DNA from: Streptococcus pseudoporcinus LQ 940-04
GTDB taxonomy: Bacteria > Bacillota > Bacilli > Lactobacillales > Streptococcaceae
Direction: 5' to 3'
Assembly: GCF_000188035.1 (NCBI RefSeq)
Contig: NZ_AEUY02000005.1
Location: forward strand, 1,550,001 to 1,614,000
DNA length: 64,000 bases
Part shown: one piece after another, positions 55,078 to 64,000 of the stretch
Layout of the letters: each line of letters starts with the position of its first letter
How positions within the stretch are numbered: position 1 is the stretch's first letter
Program-made: the position numbers and the translations under genes
The notes under the pieces: model-generated
Database searches by the model: none
The model's input: the letters and a program-made list of their open reading frames with translations, nothing else
What the model was told of the DNA's origin: nothing

Positions 55078-56580
55078 TTATTTAACAGTACGAACTCGCA
55101 TGGTATTAGTTCCACCAGAACCAACTGGGACACCAGCAACAATAATGATGTTATCACCTGAGCTAACCATTCCTGACTTAAGAGCCAATTTTTCAGCTAC
55201 TTCAAACATATCATCGGTAGAAGATGGTTTATCTGCAACAATTGGAGTTACTCCCCAATAAATCATAAGAGCTTTTTGCACTTTTTCATCAAAAGTAACA
55301 GCTAAAATATCTGAATCCGGACGGAATTTTGAGATAGCACGGGCTGTATTACCAGTTTCAGTAATTGTTACAACAAGTTTGATGTCCATAGAATGCGTTG
55401 CATCTTTAACTGCAGAAGCAATAACATCAGTCTTATTAGTACGTGGGAAAGTAGAAGAGTCTAAACGACCATACTCATTAAGAAGTGTTTGCGCATTTTT
55501 ATCAATTGTCGCCATAGTACGTACTGCTTCTACAGGATACTTACCGTTTGCTGATTCACCTGAAAGCATCGTTGCATCAGTACCATCAATAACTGCATTA
55601 AAGACGTCCGAAACTTCTGAACGTGTTGCACGTGGTTTTTCAGTCATTGTTTCAAGCATGTTTGTCGCTGTAATAACTGCTTTACCAGCTGCGTTTACTT
55701 TTGTAATAATCATTTTTTGGAAAACTGGTACCATTTCAAATGGCACTTCAATTCCCATGTCACCACGAGCAATCATGATACCATCTGCTGCTTCGATGAT
55801 TTCGTCAAGGTTATCAATACCTTGTTGGTTTTCAATTTTAGCAAATAATTGAACGTGGTCATTTCCAGTTTCACGACAAATCTCACGTACTTCTTCAACA
55901 TCTTTAGCAGTACGCACAAATGAAATCGCAATAAAGTTCAAACCTTGTTCTAAACCAAAACGGATATCAGCATTATCACGCTCAGCTAGAGCAGGGAATG
56001 GAATCTTAGTGTTCGGAATATTAACACCTTTTTGTTTTGCAATAGTGCCATCGTTTTCAACGGTAACGATAAATTGACGTGTCGCAATGTCTTTTTCAAC
56101 GACTTTCAATCCTAACTTACCATCGTCAATAAGAATCGTATGCCCCACTTCAACTTCATCATAGATATCTAAGTTACCGGCTACACTCAAAGCGATGACA
56201 TCACGAGTAGACTTTATACCTTGTTCAGTAGCAACACGAATACGTTCACCAGTTAGGTAACTATATTCTTTAGCATCTTCTTCAAACAATTCTGTACGCA
56301 TTTCTGGCCCTTTAGTATCTAAAAGGAAACCAACTTTTTTGCGCGCAATTTCTTCTGCGCGACGTACAGTTGCCATACGGTCACCTTGTTCTTGATGATC
56401 ACCGTGTGAGAAATTGAAACGGAAAACATTTGCACCAGCTTCGATTAATTCAGCAATTTTTTTTGCTGACTCTTCAACGTCAAGTTGACCAGCCCAGTAG
56501 CCATCTTCACCAAATCTTTTTCCACCACGGATTTCTACCGCAGGACCAAGTGTTGCAACAATTTTTACACGTTTACTCAT
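55078..56580 (-). CDS. pyk: Pyruvate kinase
   Basis: 500 residues from ATG at 56580 (MSKRVKIVATLGP). The catalytic segment MIARGDMGIEVP, the GANVFRFNFSHG motif and the metal-binding KIENQQG are present. It converts phosphoenolpyruvate and ADP to pyruvate and ATP. An AGGAG lies 12 bases upstream, rather far. The frame extends 16 codons upstream, but that part does not match the family. It lies 75 bases after pfkA and forms a glycolytic operon with it. Confidence 0.97.
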   Translation of the reverse strand: MSKRVKIVATLGPAVEIRGGKRFGEDGYWAGQLDVEESAKKIAELIEAGANVFRFNFSHGDHQEQGDRMATVRRAEEIARKKVGFLLDTKGPEMRTELFEEDAKEYSYLTGERIRVATEQGIKSTRDVIALSVAGNLDIYDEVEVGHTILIDDGKLGLKVVEKDIATRQFIVTVENDGTIAKQKGVNIPNTKIPFPALAERDNADIRFGLEQGLNFIAISFVRTAKDVEEVREICRETGNDHVQLFAKIENQQGIDNLDEIIEAADGIMIARGDMGIEVPFEMVPVFQKMIITKVNAAGKAVITATNMLETMTEKPRATRSEVSDVFNAVIDGTDATMLSGESANGKYPVEAVRTMATIDKNAQTLLNEYGRLDSSTFPRTNKTDVIASAVKDATHSMDIKLVVTITETGNTARAISKFRPDSDILAVTFDEKVQKALMIYWGVTPIVADKPSSTDDMFEVAEKLALKSGMVSSGDNIIIVAGVPVGSGGTNTMRVRTVK

Positions 56581-56655
56581 AATATTATGAAACTCCTTAT
56601 TTTTTTGTCGACTATCGACATTTAACAAAAATTAACTATAGCTTACAGATTGCTT

Positions 56656-57684
<1,029 letters not shown>

Positions 57685-57704
57685 TTAATTAATTTAACGT
57701 TCCC

Positions 57705-57713
57705 ATTATAGCA
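57705..57713 (-). promoter_or_regulatory. Extended -10 promoter of pfkA-pyk
   Basis: Minus-strand TGCTATAAT, about 36 bases before the pfkA ATG. The -35 region is weak. Confidence 0.65.
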
Positions 57714-57749
57714 TATTCCCTTGCAAATTTCTTCACTATTGGGCTAAAA

Positions 57750-60700
57750 TTATCGAAAAACCGTTTTCACGACTAATTCTTTAAGAGCCTCCTCTAATTC
57801 TAAACTACCATCTACAAGAATATGGTTTAATTGAAGCGTTTCCTTGGTTTTTTGGTAATGAATAACAACAGGGTATTGACCTGTAAACTCCTCTAAAATT
57901 TTAGCAACCCTTTGATCATTTTCATGGGTGTCAAGGAGAATCCAGTATTTCTTTTGATTAGCTACTGTAATCGTTTGAGCAACAATCTGTAGACGATTGT
58001 CACGTTCCTTTACCCTTCCTTGGATAAATACCATCTGACCCTCTGTCAAAAGATAATTAAACTGCAAAAATTCTTGAGGAAATACCGTGACATCAATTTT
58101 TTTCTTGGTATCAGTTACAGTTAAGAAAGCCATTTGTTGCCCACTACTTTTCGTGCGGATAATCCTCACCTTTTCAATTTGAACAAGGATAGTATGTTCA
58201 CTGTCTTTAAGAAGTTTTGTTATTGGAGTAAATGCTTGGTCTGTTTTTTCAGCAATTTCCAGTAAAGGATGTGGACTAAGACCAATACCAATATAATTTT
58301 CTTCTAACTGGTACTTTTCCCTATTTGAAAAATCATCACAGTCCGACCAGCTAAAAGAGGAATCAGCAAAGAGAGAGCCAAGTTCTGAAACAAAAATCAG
58401 TAATCCATCTAGATTGTTTAAAACTTTCCTACGATTGGACTCAAATAGATCAAATAAACCAACAGCAAACAAAGGTTCCAGCAAGTCTTTTTTCTGATAC
58501 TTAGTTGGTAAGGCACTTAAAAAGGATTCAATACTCGAAAAAGGCCGCTTTTCAATAATCCAATAAGCCAAATCACGTGGAAGCCCCTTAATATTTTTTA
58601 AGCCCATATAAATCTTGTTGCTATCAATTTTATCATTATATGGAATGTTATTAATGGTCAATGGTACCACTTTAAAATCTGATTCTAAGGCATCACTGAT
58701 GTAGTCACTATTGGAGTAATTCATAATGACATCAAAGAAAACCGCAGGATAATGTGCCTTGAAATAGGCCAACTGAAAAGCAAGAGCAGAATAAGCAAAA
58801 GCATGACTTCTGTTAAAACCGTAACCTGCAAACTTTTCCATTCTATTAAATAAAAGCCTAGCTGTTTCTTCAGAACGACCAAGCCTAGCAGCACCTTCCA
58901 GAAAGTCATTTTCCATTTTTTTCATTTCTGCTAGGTTCTTTTTGGACATAGCCCTGCGCAAGAGATCGGCTTTACCTAAGGTAAAACCGGCAAAAACTTG
59001 TGCAATTTGCATAACTTGCTCTTGATAAAGCATAATACCATAAGTTGGCTCTAAAATAGGAGCAATAACCGGATCAATTAAATCAATTTTTTCTTGCCCT
59101 CTTCTCCGCTTAATGAAATTATTAGTATAGTCGCTAGCCCCTGGCCTATTTAAACTTGTTGTCGCAACAATTTCTTCAAATCGCTTAGGTTTAATGCGTT
59201 TTAGTAAACTAATGGCACCGCTTTGCTCAAATTGAAAAATGCCCTTAGTATCTCCTTTAGCAAAGAGTTCGAGTGTTTTGGGATCTTCCAAGTCAATCTC
59301 TTCAATGATAATGTCTTTACCAAAGTCCTTAGCGACTTTCTCTTTCATCTTTTGCACAAATGTTAAATTTCTTAAACCGAGAAAATCCATCTTCAAAAGA
59401 CCATTTGCTTCAACTGCTGGCGCATCATACTGCGTCACCATCATTTCTATCCCTTCTTTCAAAGGAATATGGTCTGTCAAAAGATCATCACTCATGACTA
59501 TTCCGGCAGCATGAATGGACGTTTGCCTAGGGTTGCCTTCAATTCGCTTAGCTATTTCAAAAGCTTTTTGTAATTCTAAACGGCTATTGATCGTTTGGCG
59601 GAAACTAATATTTTTTTCGTAGATAGAGGTTAAAGTGTCTTTAAAAGCAATTTTTTTACTTAGATTGCTAATCTCATATTCTGGAACCCCAAACCGTTTA
59701 AAGACATCTCTAATAGCCTGTTTAGCTCCAAAAGTTGAAAAAGTGACAATTTGAGCAGAATGATCACTACCATAACGATTTCGAACATAGTGTAAGAACT
59801 CAGAACGATAAATATCCGGTAGATCAATATCAATATCGGGCATACTATAGCGTTCTTTATTTAAAAAACGCTCAAAAAGTAAATTATGCTTAACAGGATC
59901 AATTCCAGTAATATTTAAAGCATAAGCAACCAAACTACCAGCAGCTGAGCCACGGCCCATGCCCATATAATAGCCTTTACTACGTCCAAACCGGAGTAAA
60001 TCCCAAACAATCAAAAAATAGTCATCAAACCCCATATCCGAGATAATTTGAAGTTCCTTTTCCAAACGTTCCTGATAAATATCTTGCCAGAGTCCTTTTT
60101 TCTTTAAACCATCTTCAGTTAATTCCTTCAGCTCTTCCTTAGCTGCTCTTTGGCGATTAAAGCGTGGTAATTTGAACTCATGGTCAAACTCGTAACGAAT
60201 ATCTTTTAATAAATCAGCCAAATGGTCATTAATACCTGGATAAAGCTCCTCAAACTTTTGAGCAATTTCTTTTGGATCTTTCAGATATTGCCCAGCTTCT
60301 ACAACTTTCGTTTCTGACAACGTTACATTATCTCGGATAGCATGCAATACTTGCAAGGTCTCCCTTTCAGAATCAGAAAAATACCGCACAGTTCGCAAGG
60401 GTATTAGATTTTGCAGAGGGAGCGGCTGAACCAATTTAGTCTCCTCAAAAACACCAGTAAAATAAGGAAAACCAAGCTCTATACCGTGTAAATGTGGCTG
60501 ATAAGGTAATATAACCATAAGGCCATCAAGAAAATCCTTGATGTGCTCTGGGGTAAACTCAGCCGACATCCGCAGAGTGGAAAGCTTCAAGAGGTTTTGA
60601 TAGCCTAAATTATTTTTAGCAAGGAGATATAAAGACTCTTCCTTGCCTTGGATTGGATATTCAATTGCTAATCCTAAAATAGGCTGTAAACCGGCTTTTT

Positions 60701-60860
60701 GAGCTTTTAGGATAAAATGATAAGCAGCATATAAACAATCTTTATCCATGATACCAATTGATTGATAACCAATCCTTTTAGCTTCTGAGATGTAATGATC
60801 TAAATCAATTAAACTATCCATAAATGAATATACCGTTTTGGTATCTAATTGTACAAACAT
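57750..60860 (-). CDS. dnaE: DNA polymerase III subunit alpha (DnaE)
   Basis: 1036 residues: PHP domain at the N-terminus, a polymerase core with the metal-binding PDIDIDLPD and GMGRGSAAGSLVAYAL motifs, then tandem HhH and OB-fold domains (HTILVQIEKVRIIRTKSSGQ). This is the shorter Gram-positive DnaE, which extends primers before PolC takes over. The PHP domain reads SFMDSLIDLDHYI where active PHP exonucleases have a HxH pair, so it is probably inactive. It lies upstream of pfkA as in other streptococci. Confidence 0.96.
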   Translation of the reverse strand: MFVQLDTKTVYSFMDSLIDLDHYISEAKRIGYQSIGIMDKDCLYAAYHFILKAQKAGLQPILGLAIEYPIQGKEESLYLLAKNNLGYQNLLKLSTLRMSAEFTPEHIKDFLDGLMVILPYQPHLHGIELGFPYFTGVFEETKLVQPLPLQNLIPLRTVRYFSDSERETLQVLHAIRDNVTLSETKVVEAGQYLKDPKEIAQKFEELYPGINDHLADLLKDIRYEFDHEFKLPRFNRQRAAKEELKELTEDGLKKKGLWQDIYQERLEKELQIISDMGFDDYFLIVWDLLRFGRSKGYYMGMGRGSAAGSLVAYALNITGIDPVKHNLLFERFLNKERYSMPDIDIDLPDIYRSEFLHYVRNRYGSDHSAQIVTFSTFGAKQAIRDVFKRFGVPEYEISNLSKKIAFKDTLTSIYEKNISFRQTINSRLELQKAFEIAKRIEGNPRQTSIHAAGIVMSDDLLTDHIPLKEGIEMMVTQYDAPAVEANGLLKMDFLGLRNLTFVQKMKEKVAKDFGKDIIIEEIDLEDPKTLELFAKGDTKGIFQFEQSGAISLLKRIKPKRFEEIVATTSLNRPGASDYTNNFIKRRRGQEKIDLIDPVIAPILEPTYGIMLYQEQVMQIAQVFAGFTLGKADLLRRAMSKKNLAEMKKMENDFLEGAARLGRSEETARLLFNRMEKFAGYGFNRSHAFAYSALAFQLAYFKAHYPAVFFDVIMNYSNSDYISDALESDFKVVPLTINNIPYNDKIDSNKIYMGLKNIKGLPRDLAYWIIEKRPFSSIESFLSALPTKYQKKDLLEPLFAVGLFDLFESNRRKVLNNLDGLLIFVSELGSLFADSSFSWSDCDDFSNREKYQLEENYIGIGLSPHPLLEIAEKTDQAFTPITKLLKDSEHTILVQIEKVRIIRTKSSGQQMAFLTVTDTKKKIDVTVFPQEFLQFNYLLTEGQMVFIQGRVKERDNRLQIVAQTITVANQKKYWILLDTHENDQRVAKILEEFTGQYPVVIHYQKTKETLQLNHILVDGSLELEEALKELVVKTVFR

Positions 60861-60966
60861 GGCTTCTCCTCTACATGATTTCTTCTATTATACTATGAAA
60901 ATGGCCCTCGTGCTTTCTTTTTATCCTCAATCCCTGCCTCAATCTCGTTTTTTAGAAATTAATAAG

Positions 60967-61007
60967 TTGACTTTTACTACTTTTTTCTGTACTATTTATA
61001 TAGTACA
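60967..61007 (+). promoter_or_regulatory. Promoter and operator of the GntR-ABC operon
   Basis: TTGACT (60967-60972), 17-base spacer and TACTAT (60990-60995). A perfect inverted repeat TGTACTA/TAGTACA (60988-60994 and 61001-61007, 6-base spacer) covers the -10 box. This is the layout of an autoregulated GntR repressor site. Confidence 0.72.
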
Positions 61008-61039
61008 AGTGATAATTAATCACGAAGAGAGGAGACCGT

Positions 61040-61408
61040 ATGTCTTGGAATTTTGATGAAAAATCGCCGATTTATGCTCAGATTGCACAACATATCAAAA
61101 TGCAAATTGTCAGTCATGAGATCACTATTGGGCAACAATTACCAACTGTACGAGAATATGCAGAAACGGCTGGTGTTAACCCTAATACCATGCAACGAGC
61201 TTTTACCGAATTAGAACGTGAGGGCATTGTTTATTCCCAACGCACAGCTGGTCGTTTTGTAACAGATAATCAAGCATTAATTGCAGAAAAACGTCGTGAA
61301 TTGTCTCGAAGCGAACTTGAGTCCTTCGTTAGCAATATGGTAAAAATTGGCTTTGATAAGTCACAAATTATACCAGAACTTGAAAATTTTCTAAAGGAGG
61401 GTTCTTAA
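61040..61408 (+). CDS. GntR family regulator, YtrA subfamily
   Basis: 122 residues. A winged helix (about 10-75, QLPTVREYAETAGVNPNTMQRAFTELE) is followed by only a short tail, the mark of the YtrA group. Such regulators usually repress the ABC genes encoded with them. It starts an operon of three genes and probably binds the palindrome at its own promoter. The ligand is unknown. Confidence 0.93.
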   Translation: MSWNFDEKSPIYAQIAQHIKMQIVSHEITIGQQLPTVREYAETAGVNPNTMQRAFTELEREGIVYSQRTAGRFVTDNQALIAEKRRELSRSELESFVSNMVKIGFDKSQIIPELENFLKEGS

Positions 61409-61409
61409 G

Positions 61410-62108
61410 ATGTCACAACTTTTACAGCTACACCATGTTTCAAAAGCTTTCAAAGGGAAAAAGGTTATAGATGATCTAACACTGACAATCCCATCTGGAA
61501 AAATCGTTGGCTTACTTGGACCTAATGGCTCAGGAAAAACAACTTTGATTAAGTTAATTAATGGTCTAATCCAGCCTAATAAAGGGGATATTGTCATTGA
61601 TGGCTACCGTCCCTCAATTGATACAAAGAAAATTATTTCTTATTTACCTGATACCTCTTATTTGCGAGAAGACATGAAAATTTCAGATATCATTGACTAC
61701 TTCAGTGATTTTTACGAAGATTTTGATGCTACAAAAGCTCATAGCTTACTTCGTGATCTTCATTTAAACCTAAATGACCACCTTAAAAATCTCTCGAAAG
61801 GGAACAAGGAAAAAGTACAATTGATACTTGTGATGAGCCGTAAAGCAAAACTTTACATTCTTGATGAACCTATTGGTGGCGTGGATCCTGCTGCACGTGA
61901 TTATATTTTGAAAACAATTATTAATAACTACAGTGAAGATGCTACCGTTCTTATTTCAACTCACCTTATTTCTGATATTGAACCTATTCTTGATGAAGTC
62001 ATTTTTCTTAAAGATGGACAGGTTGCTATTACCGGTTCAGTAGATGAGTTGAGAGAAAATCACGCGATGTCCATTGACACTCTCTTTAGAAACACATATA
62101 AAGTATAG
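61410..62108 (+). CDS. ABC transporter ATP-binding protein
   Basis: 232 residues with Walker A GPNGSGKTT, signature LSKGNKEK (a common variant) and Walker B LYILDEPIGGVDP. The H-loop reads ISTH. It lies two bases after the GntR gene and pairs with the permease downstream. The substrate is unknown. Confidence 0.92.
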   Translation: MSQLLQLHHVSKAFKGKKVIDDLTLTIPSGKIVGLLGPNGSGKTTLIKLINGLIQPNKGDIVIDGYRPSIDTKKIISYLPDTSYLREDMKISDIIDYFSDFYEDFDATKAHSLLRDLHLNLNDHLKNLSKGNKEKVQLILVMSRKAKLYILDEPIGGVDPAARDYILKTIINNYSEDATVLISTHLISDIEPILDEVIFLKDGQVAITGSVDELRENHAMSIDTLFRNTYKV

Positions 62109-62117
62109 GAGGAAGCA

Positions 62118-62897
62118 ATGTTTGGTAAATTATTAAAATATGAATTCAGGTCAATAGGTAAGTGGTACTTTGGATTGAACGCTGGCATAGTTGCAATTGC
62201 TGCCATTCTATCCTTGGTTATTAAAATAGTAATCAAGAAAAATCCTGATGTTAGCCTTTTATCAAAATTCTTACCTTTTTCACTTATCCTTATTTTTGGA
62301 GCTCTAATTGCCGGCTCTCTCCTAGCTACTTTATTAATTATTATTAATCGGTTTAACAAAAACATTTATGGCCGCGAAGGTTATTTAACAATGACCTTAC
62401 CTGTGTCAGAACATAAACTAATTCTAGCAAAATTATTATCCTCAGTTACTTGCAGTTTCTTTAACTTTCTGGTCTTAGTAGCAGCCTTCGCTATTTTAAT
62501 CCTACCTCAATTCAATAAATCAGATCTTCTAAATGGCATGAACCAACTATTAAAAGTTGCTCCGCAACATATGAACCTTATCGCCTTTCTTTGCGTGACA
62601 ATAGTATTATCAACCCTATCTAGTATCCTTGCTATCTATTTCGCCATTTCAATCGGTCAGTTATTTTCAAATCGCCGTGGCTTAAAAGCCTTTATGGCAT
62701 ACTTTATTATCCAACTTACTCTCAGCATTATCTTCACATACATCAACACAAACATTTTAGGACTTGAGTTTGATCAAGAGATTGACTTTACAACCAATTA
62801 TTACTTCTTAGTCACTTCTCTAGAAGGACTCTTCCAAATCATTCTCTATTATTTCGGAACCCATTTTATCATGAAATACAAACTCAATTTACAATAA
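62118..62897 (+). CDS. ABC transporter permease, ABC-2-like
   Basis: 259-residue membrane protein with about six hydrophobic segments, such as GIVAIAAILSLVIKIVI. It lies 10 bases after the ATPase gene and completes the operon. It lacks a recognisable substrate motif. Confidence 0.85.
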   Translation: MFGKLLKYEFRSIGKWYFGLNAGIVAIAAILSLVIKIVIKKNPDVSLLSKFLPFSLILIFGALIAGSLLATLLIIINRFNKNIYGREGYLTMTLPVSEHKLILAKLLSSVTCSFFNFLVLVAAFAILILPQFNKSDLLNGMNQLLKVAPQHMNLIAFLCVTIVLSTLSSILAIYFAISIGQLFSNRRGLKAFMAYFIIQLTLSIIFTYINTNILGLEFDQEIDFTTNYYFLVTSLEGLFQIILYYFGTHFIMKYKLNLQ

Positions 62898-62918
62898 TCC
62901 TAAAACCATTTACAAACG

Positions 62919-62948
62919 AAAAAGGTGGGCATCTGGCCCAACCTTTTT
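62919..62948. terminator. Bidirectional terminator between the ABC permease and DedA-like genes
   Basis: Stem of AAAAAGGT-GGGC against GCCC-AACCTTTTT with one bulged A, with A and T runs on opposite sides. It serves both convergent genes. Confidence 0.75.
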
Positions 62949-62952
62949 TTAA

Positions 62953-63564
62953 TTAGTTAAAGAAAAATTTAATGATATCTTTTCCAAAAATGAAAAGGTA
63001 ACTGTAACCAATGATCGATATCGGCTTTGCAATCATCATAATCGTCATAAAGCGTTTAACAGACATATTGGTTAGAGCAGTAATCATAACCATAATATCT
63101 GCTGGAGCTATCGGAGAGACCATACAAAAAATAAACAGCTTTTCATAACCAGGAGTCTCCAGTTTTTTTTCATACTTGTAGAAGGTTTTTTTATCAAGAA
63201 AAAGGAGAATAAACTTTTTCCCATAAATTCTAACCAATATAAATAAGATGTAACTCCCAATCAATATCCCAAAATAATTGAGCAAGAAACCTTTGATGGG
63301 ACCAAAAATAAGAAATCCAAAAACAGTTGTTATACCACCAGGAATGACTGGAAAAACAATTTGAAAAATTTGGATAATAATAAAGATAAATGGACCCCAA
63401 AATTTATACTGGTTGATAACATCTTTCAAAACATTTTTATCATTAAATATACCCATCTTATACAACCAGAAAGCTAAAACAAAGGACCCTATGAGAGCTA
63501 TAATTCCCAAAACTTTAAATAGTTGCTGAAAAAAGGCATAGGCTTTTGGATTCTTGATTTTCAT
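62953..63564 (-). CDS. DedA/TVP38 (VTT domain) family membrane protein
   Basis: About 203 residues with five to six hydrophobic segments. The VTT motif region FPVIPGGITTVFGFLIFGPIKG and GILIGSYILFILVR are characteristic. The family is linked to envelope lipid homeostasis. ATG at 63564 (MKIKNPKAYAF) is preferred; an in-frame ATG at 63609 would put the coding region over the ssrA -35 box. Neither has a good ribosome binding site. A TGGTATGAT element lies just before the 63564 ATG, so a very short or leaderless mRNA is possible. Confidence 0.85.
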   Translation of the reverse strand: MKIKNPKAYAFFQQLFKVLGIIALIGSFVLAFWLYKMGIFNDKNVLKDVINQYKFWGPFIFIIIQIFQIVFPVIPGGITTVFGFLIFGPIKGFLLNYFGILIGSYILFILVRIYGKKFILLFLDKKTFYKYEKKLETPGYEKLFIFCMVSPIAPADIMVMITALTNMSVKRFMTIMMIAKPISIIGYSYLFIFGKDIIKFFFN

Positions 63565-63593
63565 GCTTTTATCATACCATAAGATAGATAATT

Positions 63594-63622
63594 TTGCCAT
63601 ACGAAACATTTTCTGATATAAT
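63594..63622 (+). promoter_or_regulatory. Promoter of ssrA
   Basis: TTGCCA (63594-63599), 17-base spacer and TATAAT (63617-63622) with extended TGA. Transcription from about 63629 would leave a precursor 5' leader of about 28 bases before the mature end. Confidence 0.8.
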
Positions 63623-63656
63623 AATTCTTGTAAGTTTTTCTTACCCTTTTAACAAA

Positions 63657-64000
63657 GGGGTTGTTACGGATTCGACAGGCATTATGAGACATGTTCTGCG
63701 ACCCATCGGCAGATGTAAAATGCCAGTTAAATATAACTGCAAAAAATACAAACTCTTACGCTTTAGCTGCCTAAAAACCAGTTAGCGTGACTTCTACAAG
63801 ATTGCTTGTGTCCTGTTAGAAGTCTCAAAATAGCAAGCTACATTTAAGGTATTGTCTACTACCTTAAAAAGAGATTTCTAGACTCGCAAGGTAATGGCTT
63901 GAGTTATGTGTCCTTACCTTGTTAAATCAAGACATAACCTATGGTTGTAGACGAATATGTTGGCAGGTGTTTGGACGTGGGTTCGACTCCCACCAGCTCC
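63657..64000 (+). ncRNA. ssrA: Transfer-messenger RNA (tmRNA)
   Basis: The tRNA-like ends are visible: 5' GGGGUUG (63657-63663) pairs with CAGCUCC (63994-64000), and the T arm GGGUUCGACUCCC lies just before the 3' end. The discriminator base and CCA are outside the window. The tag reading frame starts with the resume codon GCA at 63739 and ends at UAA 63774, giving AKNTNSYALAA. Inner segments match the streptococcal tmRNA pseudoknots. It rescues ribosomes stalled on broken mRNAs, with SmpB encoded elsewhere. Confidence 0.97.
63739..63774 (+). other. tmRNA proteolysis-tag reading frame
   Basis: Resume codon GCA (63739-63741) followed by codons for KNTNSYALAA and stop TAA (63772-63774). The LAA end marks proteins for ClpXP-type degradation. 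The tag sequence agrees with streptococci. Confidence 0.95.

Overview
The window is a gene-dense, low-GC stretch of a streptococcal chromosome. The tmRNA tag sequence, the rpsT-coaA-ciaRH-pepN block, the pfkA-pyk-lepB-glmS block and an Asp23/Gls24 cluster all point to the pyogenic group. A C5a-peptidase-like subtilase with a non-canonical LPxxxD anchor, a CAMP factor of 256 codons and a mannitol operon fit Streptococcus uberis best; the species call is an inference from remembered family features. I see no insertion sequence, prophage, CRISPR array, rRNA or tRNA. The only stable RNA recognised is tmRNA at the right edge.

Layout. 1-570: 3' end of phosphoglucomutase, convergent with a cell-wall-anchored subtilase (570-3968). 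4.1-11.9 kb: nucleoside salvage, read leftwards: methyltransferase, pdp, deoC, cdd, nucleoside-binding lipoprotein, ATPase and two permeases; hairpins separate the lipoprotein gene from the transporter genes. 12.1-13.4 kb: coaA and rpsT, rightwards. 13.4-18.3 kb: pepN, ciaR, ciaH, leftwards. 18.4-23.5 kb: the phosphate operon pstS-C-A-B2-B1-phoU. 23.5-27 kb: spx, UPF0223, an inositol-phosphatase-family gene, truB and ribF. 27-33.5 kb: a DUF2130 protein, an aromatic-acid-exporter-like membrane protein, a stand-alone HsdS-type recognition domain, and a MacB/FtsX-like ABC exporter divergent from its probable TetR regulator. 34-38.7 kb: tpx, a BusR-like GntR-RCK_C regulator, and an envelope-stress operon with three tandem GlsB genes, AmaP, DUF2273, two Asp23/Gls24 proteins and CsbD. 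39-46.6 kb: pcrA, a manganese-type CDF exporter, CAMP factor, an amino-acid ABC importer and a PhnA-like protein. 46.6-52 kb: mannitol PTS operon mtlA-R-F-D. 52-61 kb: glmS, a signal-peptidase-I homologue lacking its catalytic lysine, pyk, pfkA, dnaE. 61-62.9 kb: a GntR (YtrA-type) regulated ABC transporter. 62.9-64 kb: a DedA/TVP38 membrane protein divergent from ssrA.

The most interesting points are regulatory or concern degenerate active sites: (i) a signal peptidase I homologue with catalytic Lys replaced by Ser; (ii) a PstB1/PstB2 pair whose substitutions fall together in one composite ATP site; (iii) two identical NagR-like boxes either side of the glmS promoter, plus an 18-bp palindrome next to its start codon; (iv) palindromes at the promoters or leaders of two virulence-type genes (subtilase and CAMP factor); (v) a PD-(D/E)XK-like signature in the DUF2130 coiled-coil protein; (vi) an orphan HsdS half and an orphan BusR-like regulator. 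No wholly unprecedented system was found.
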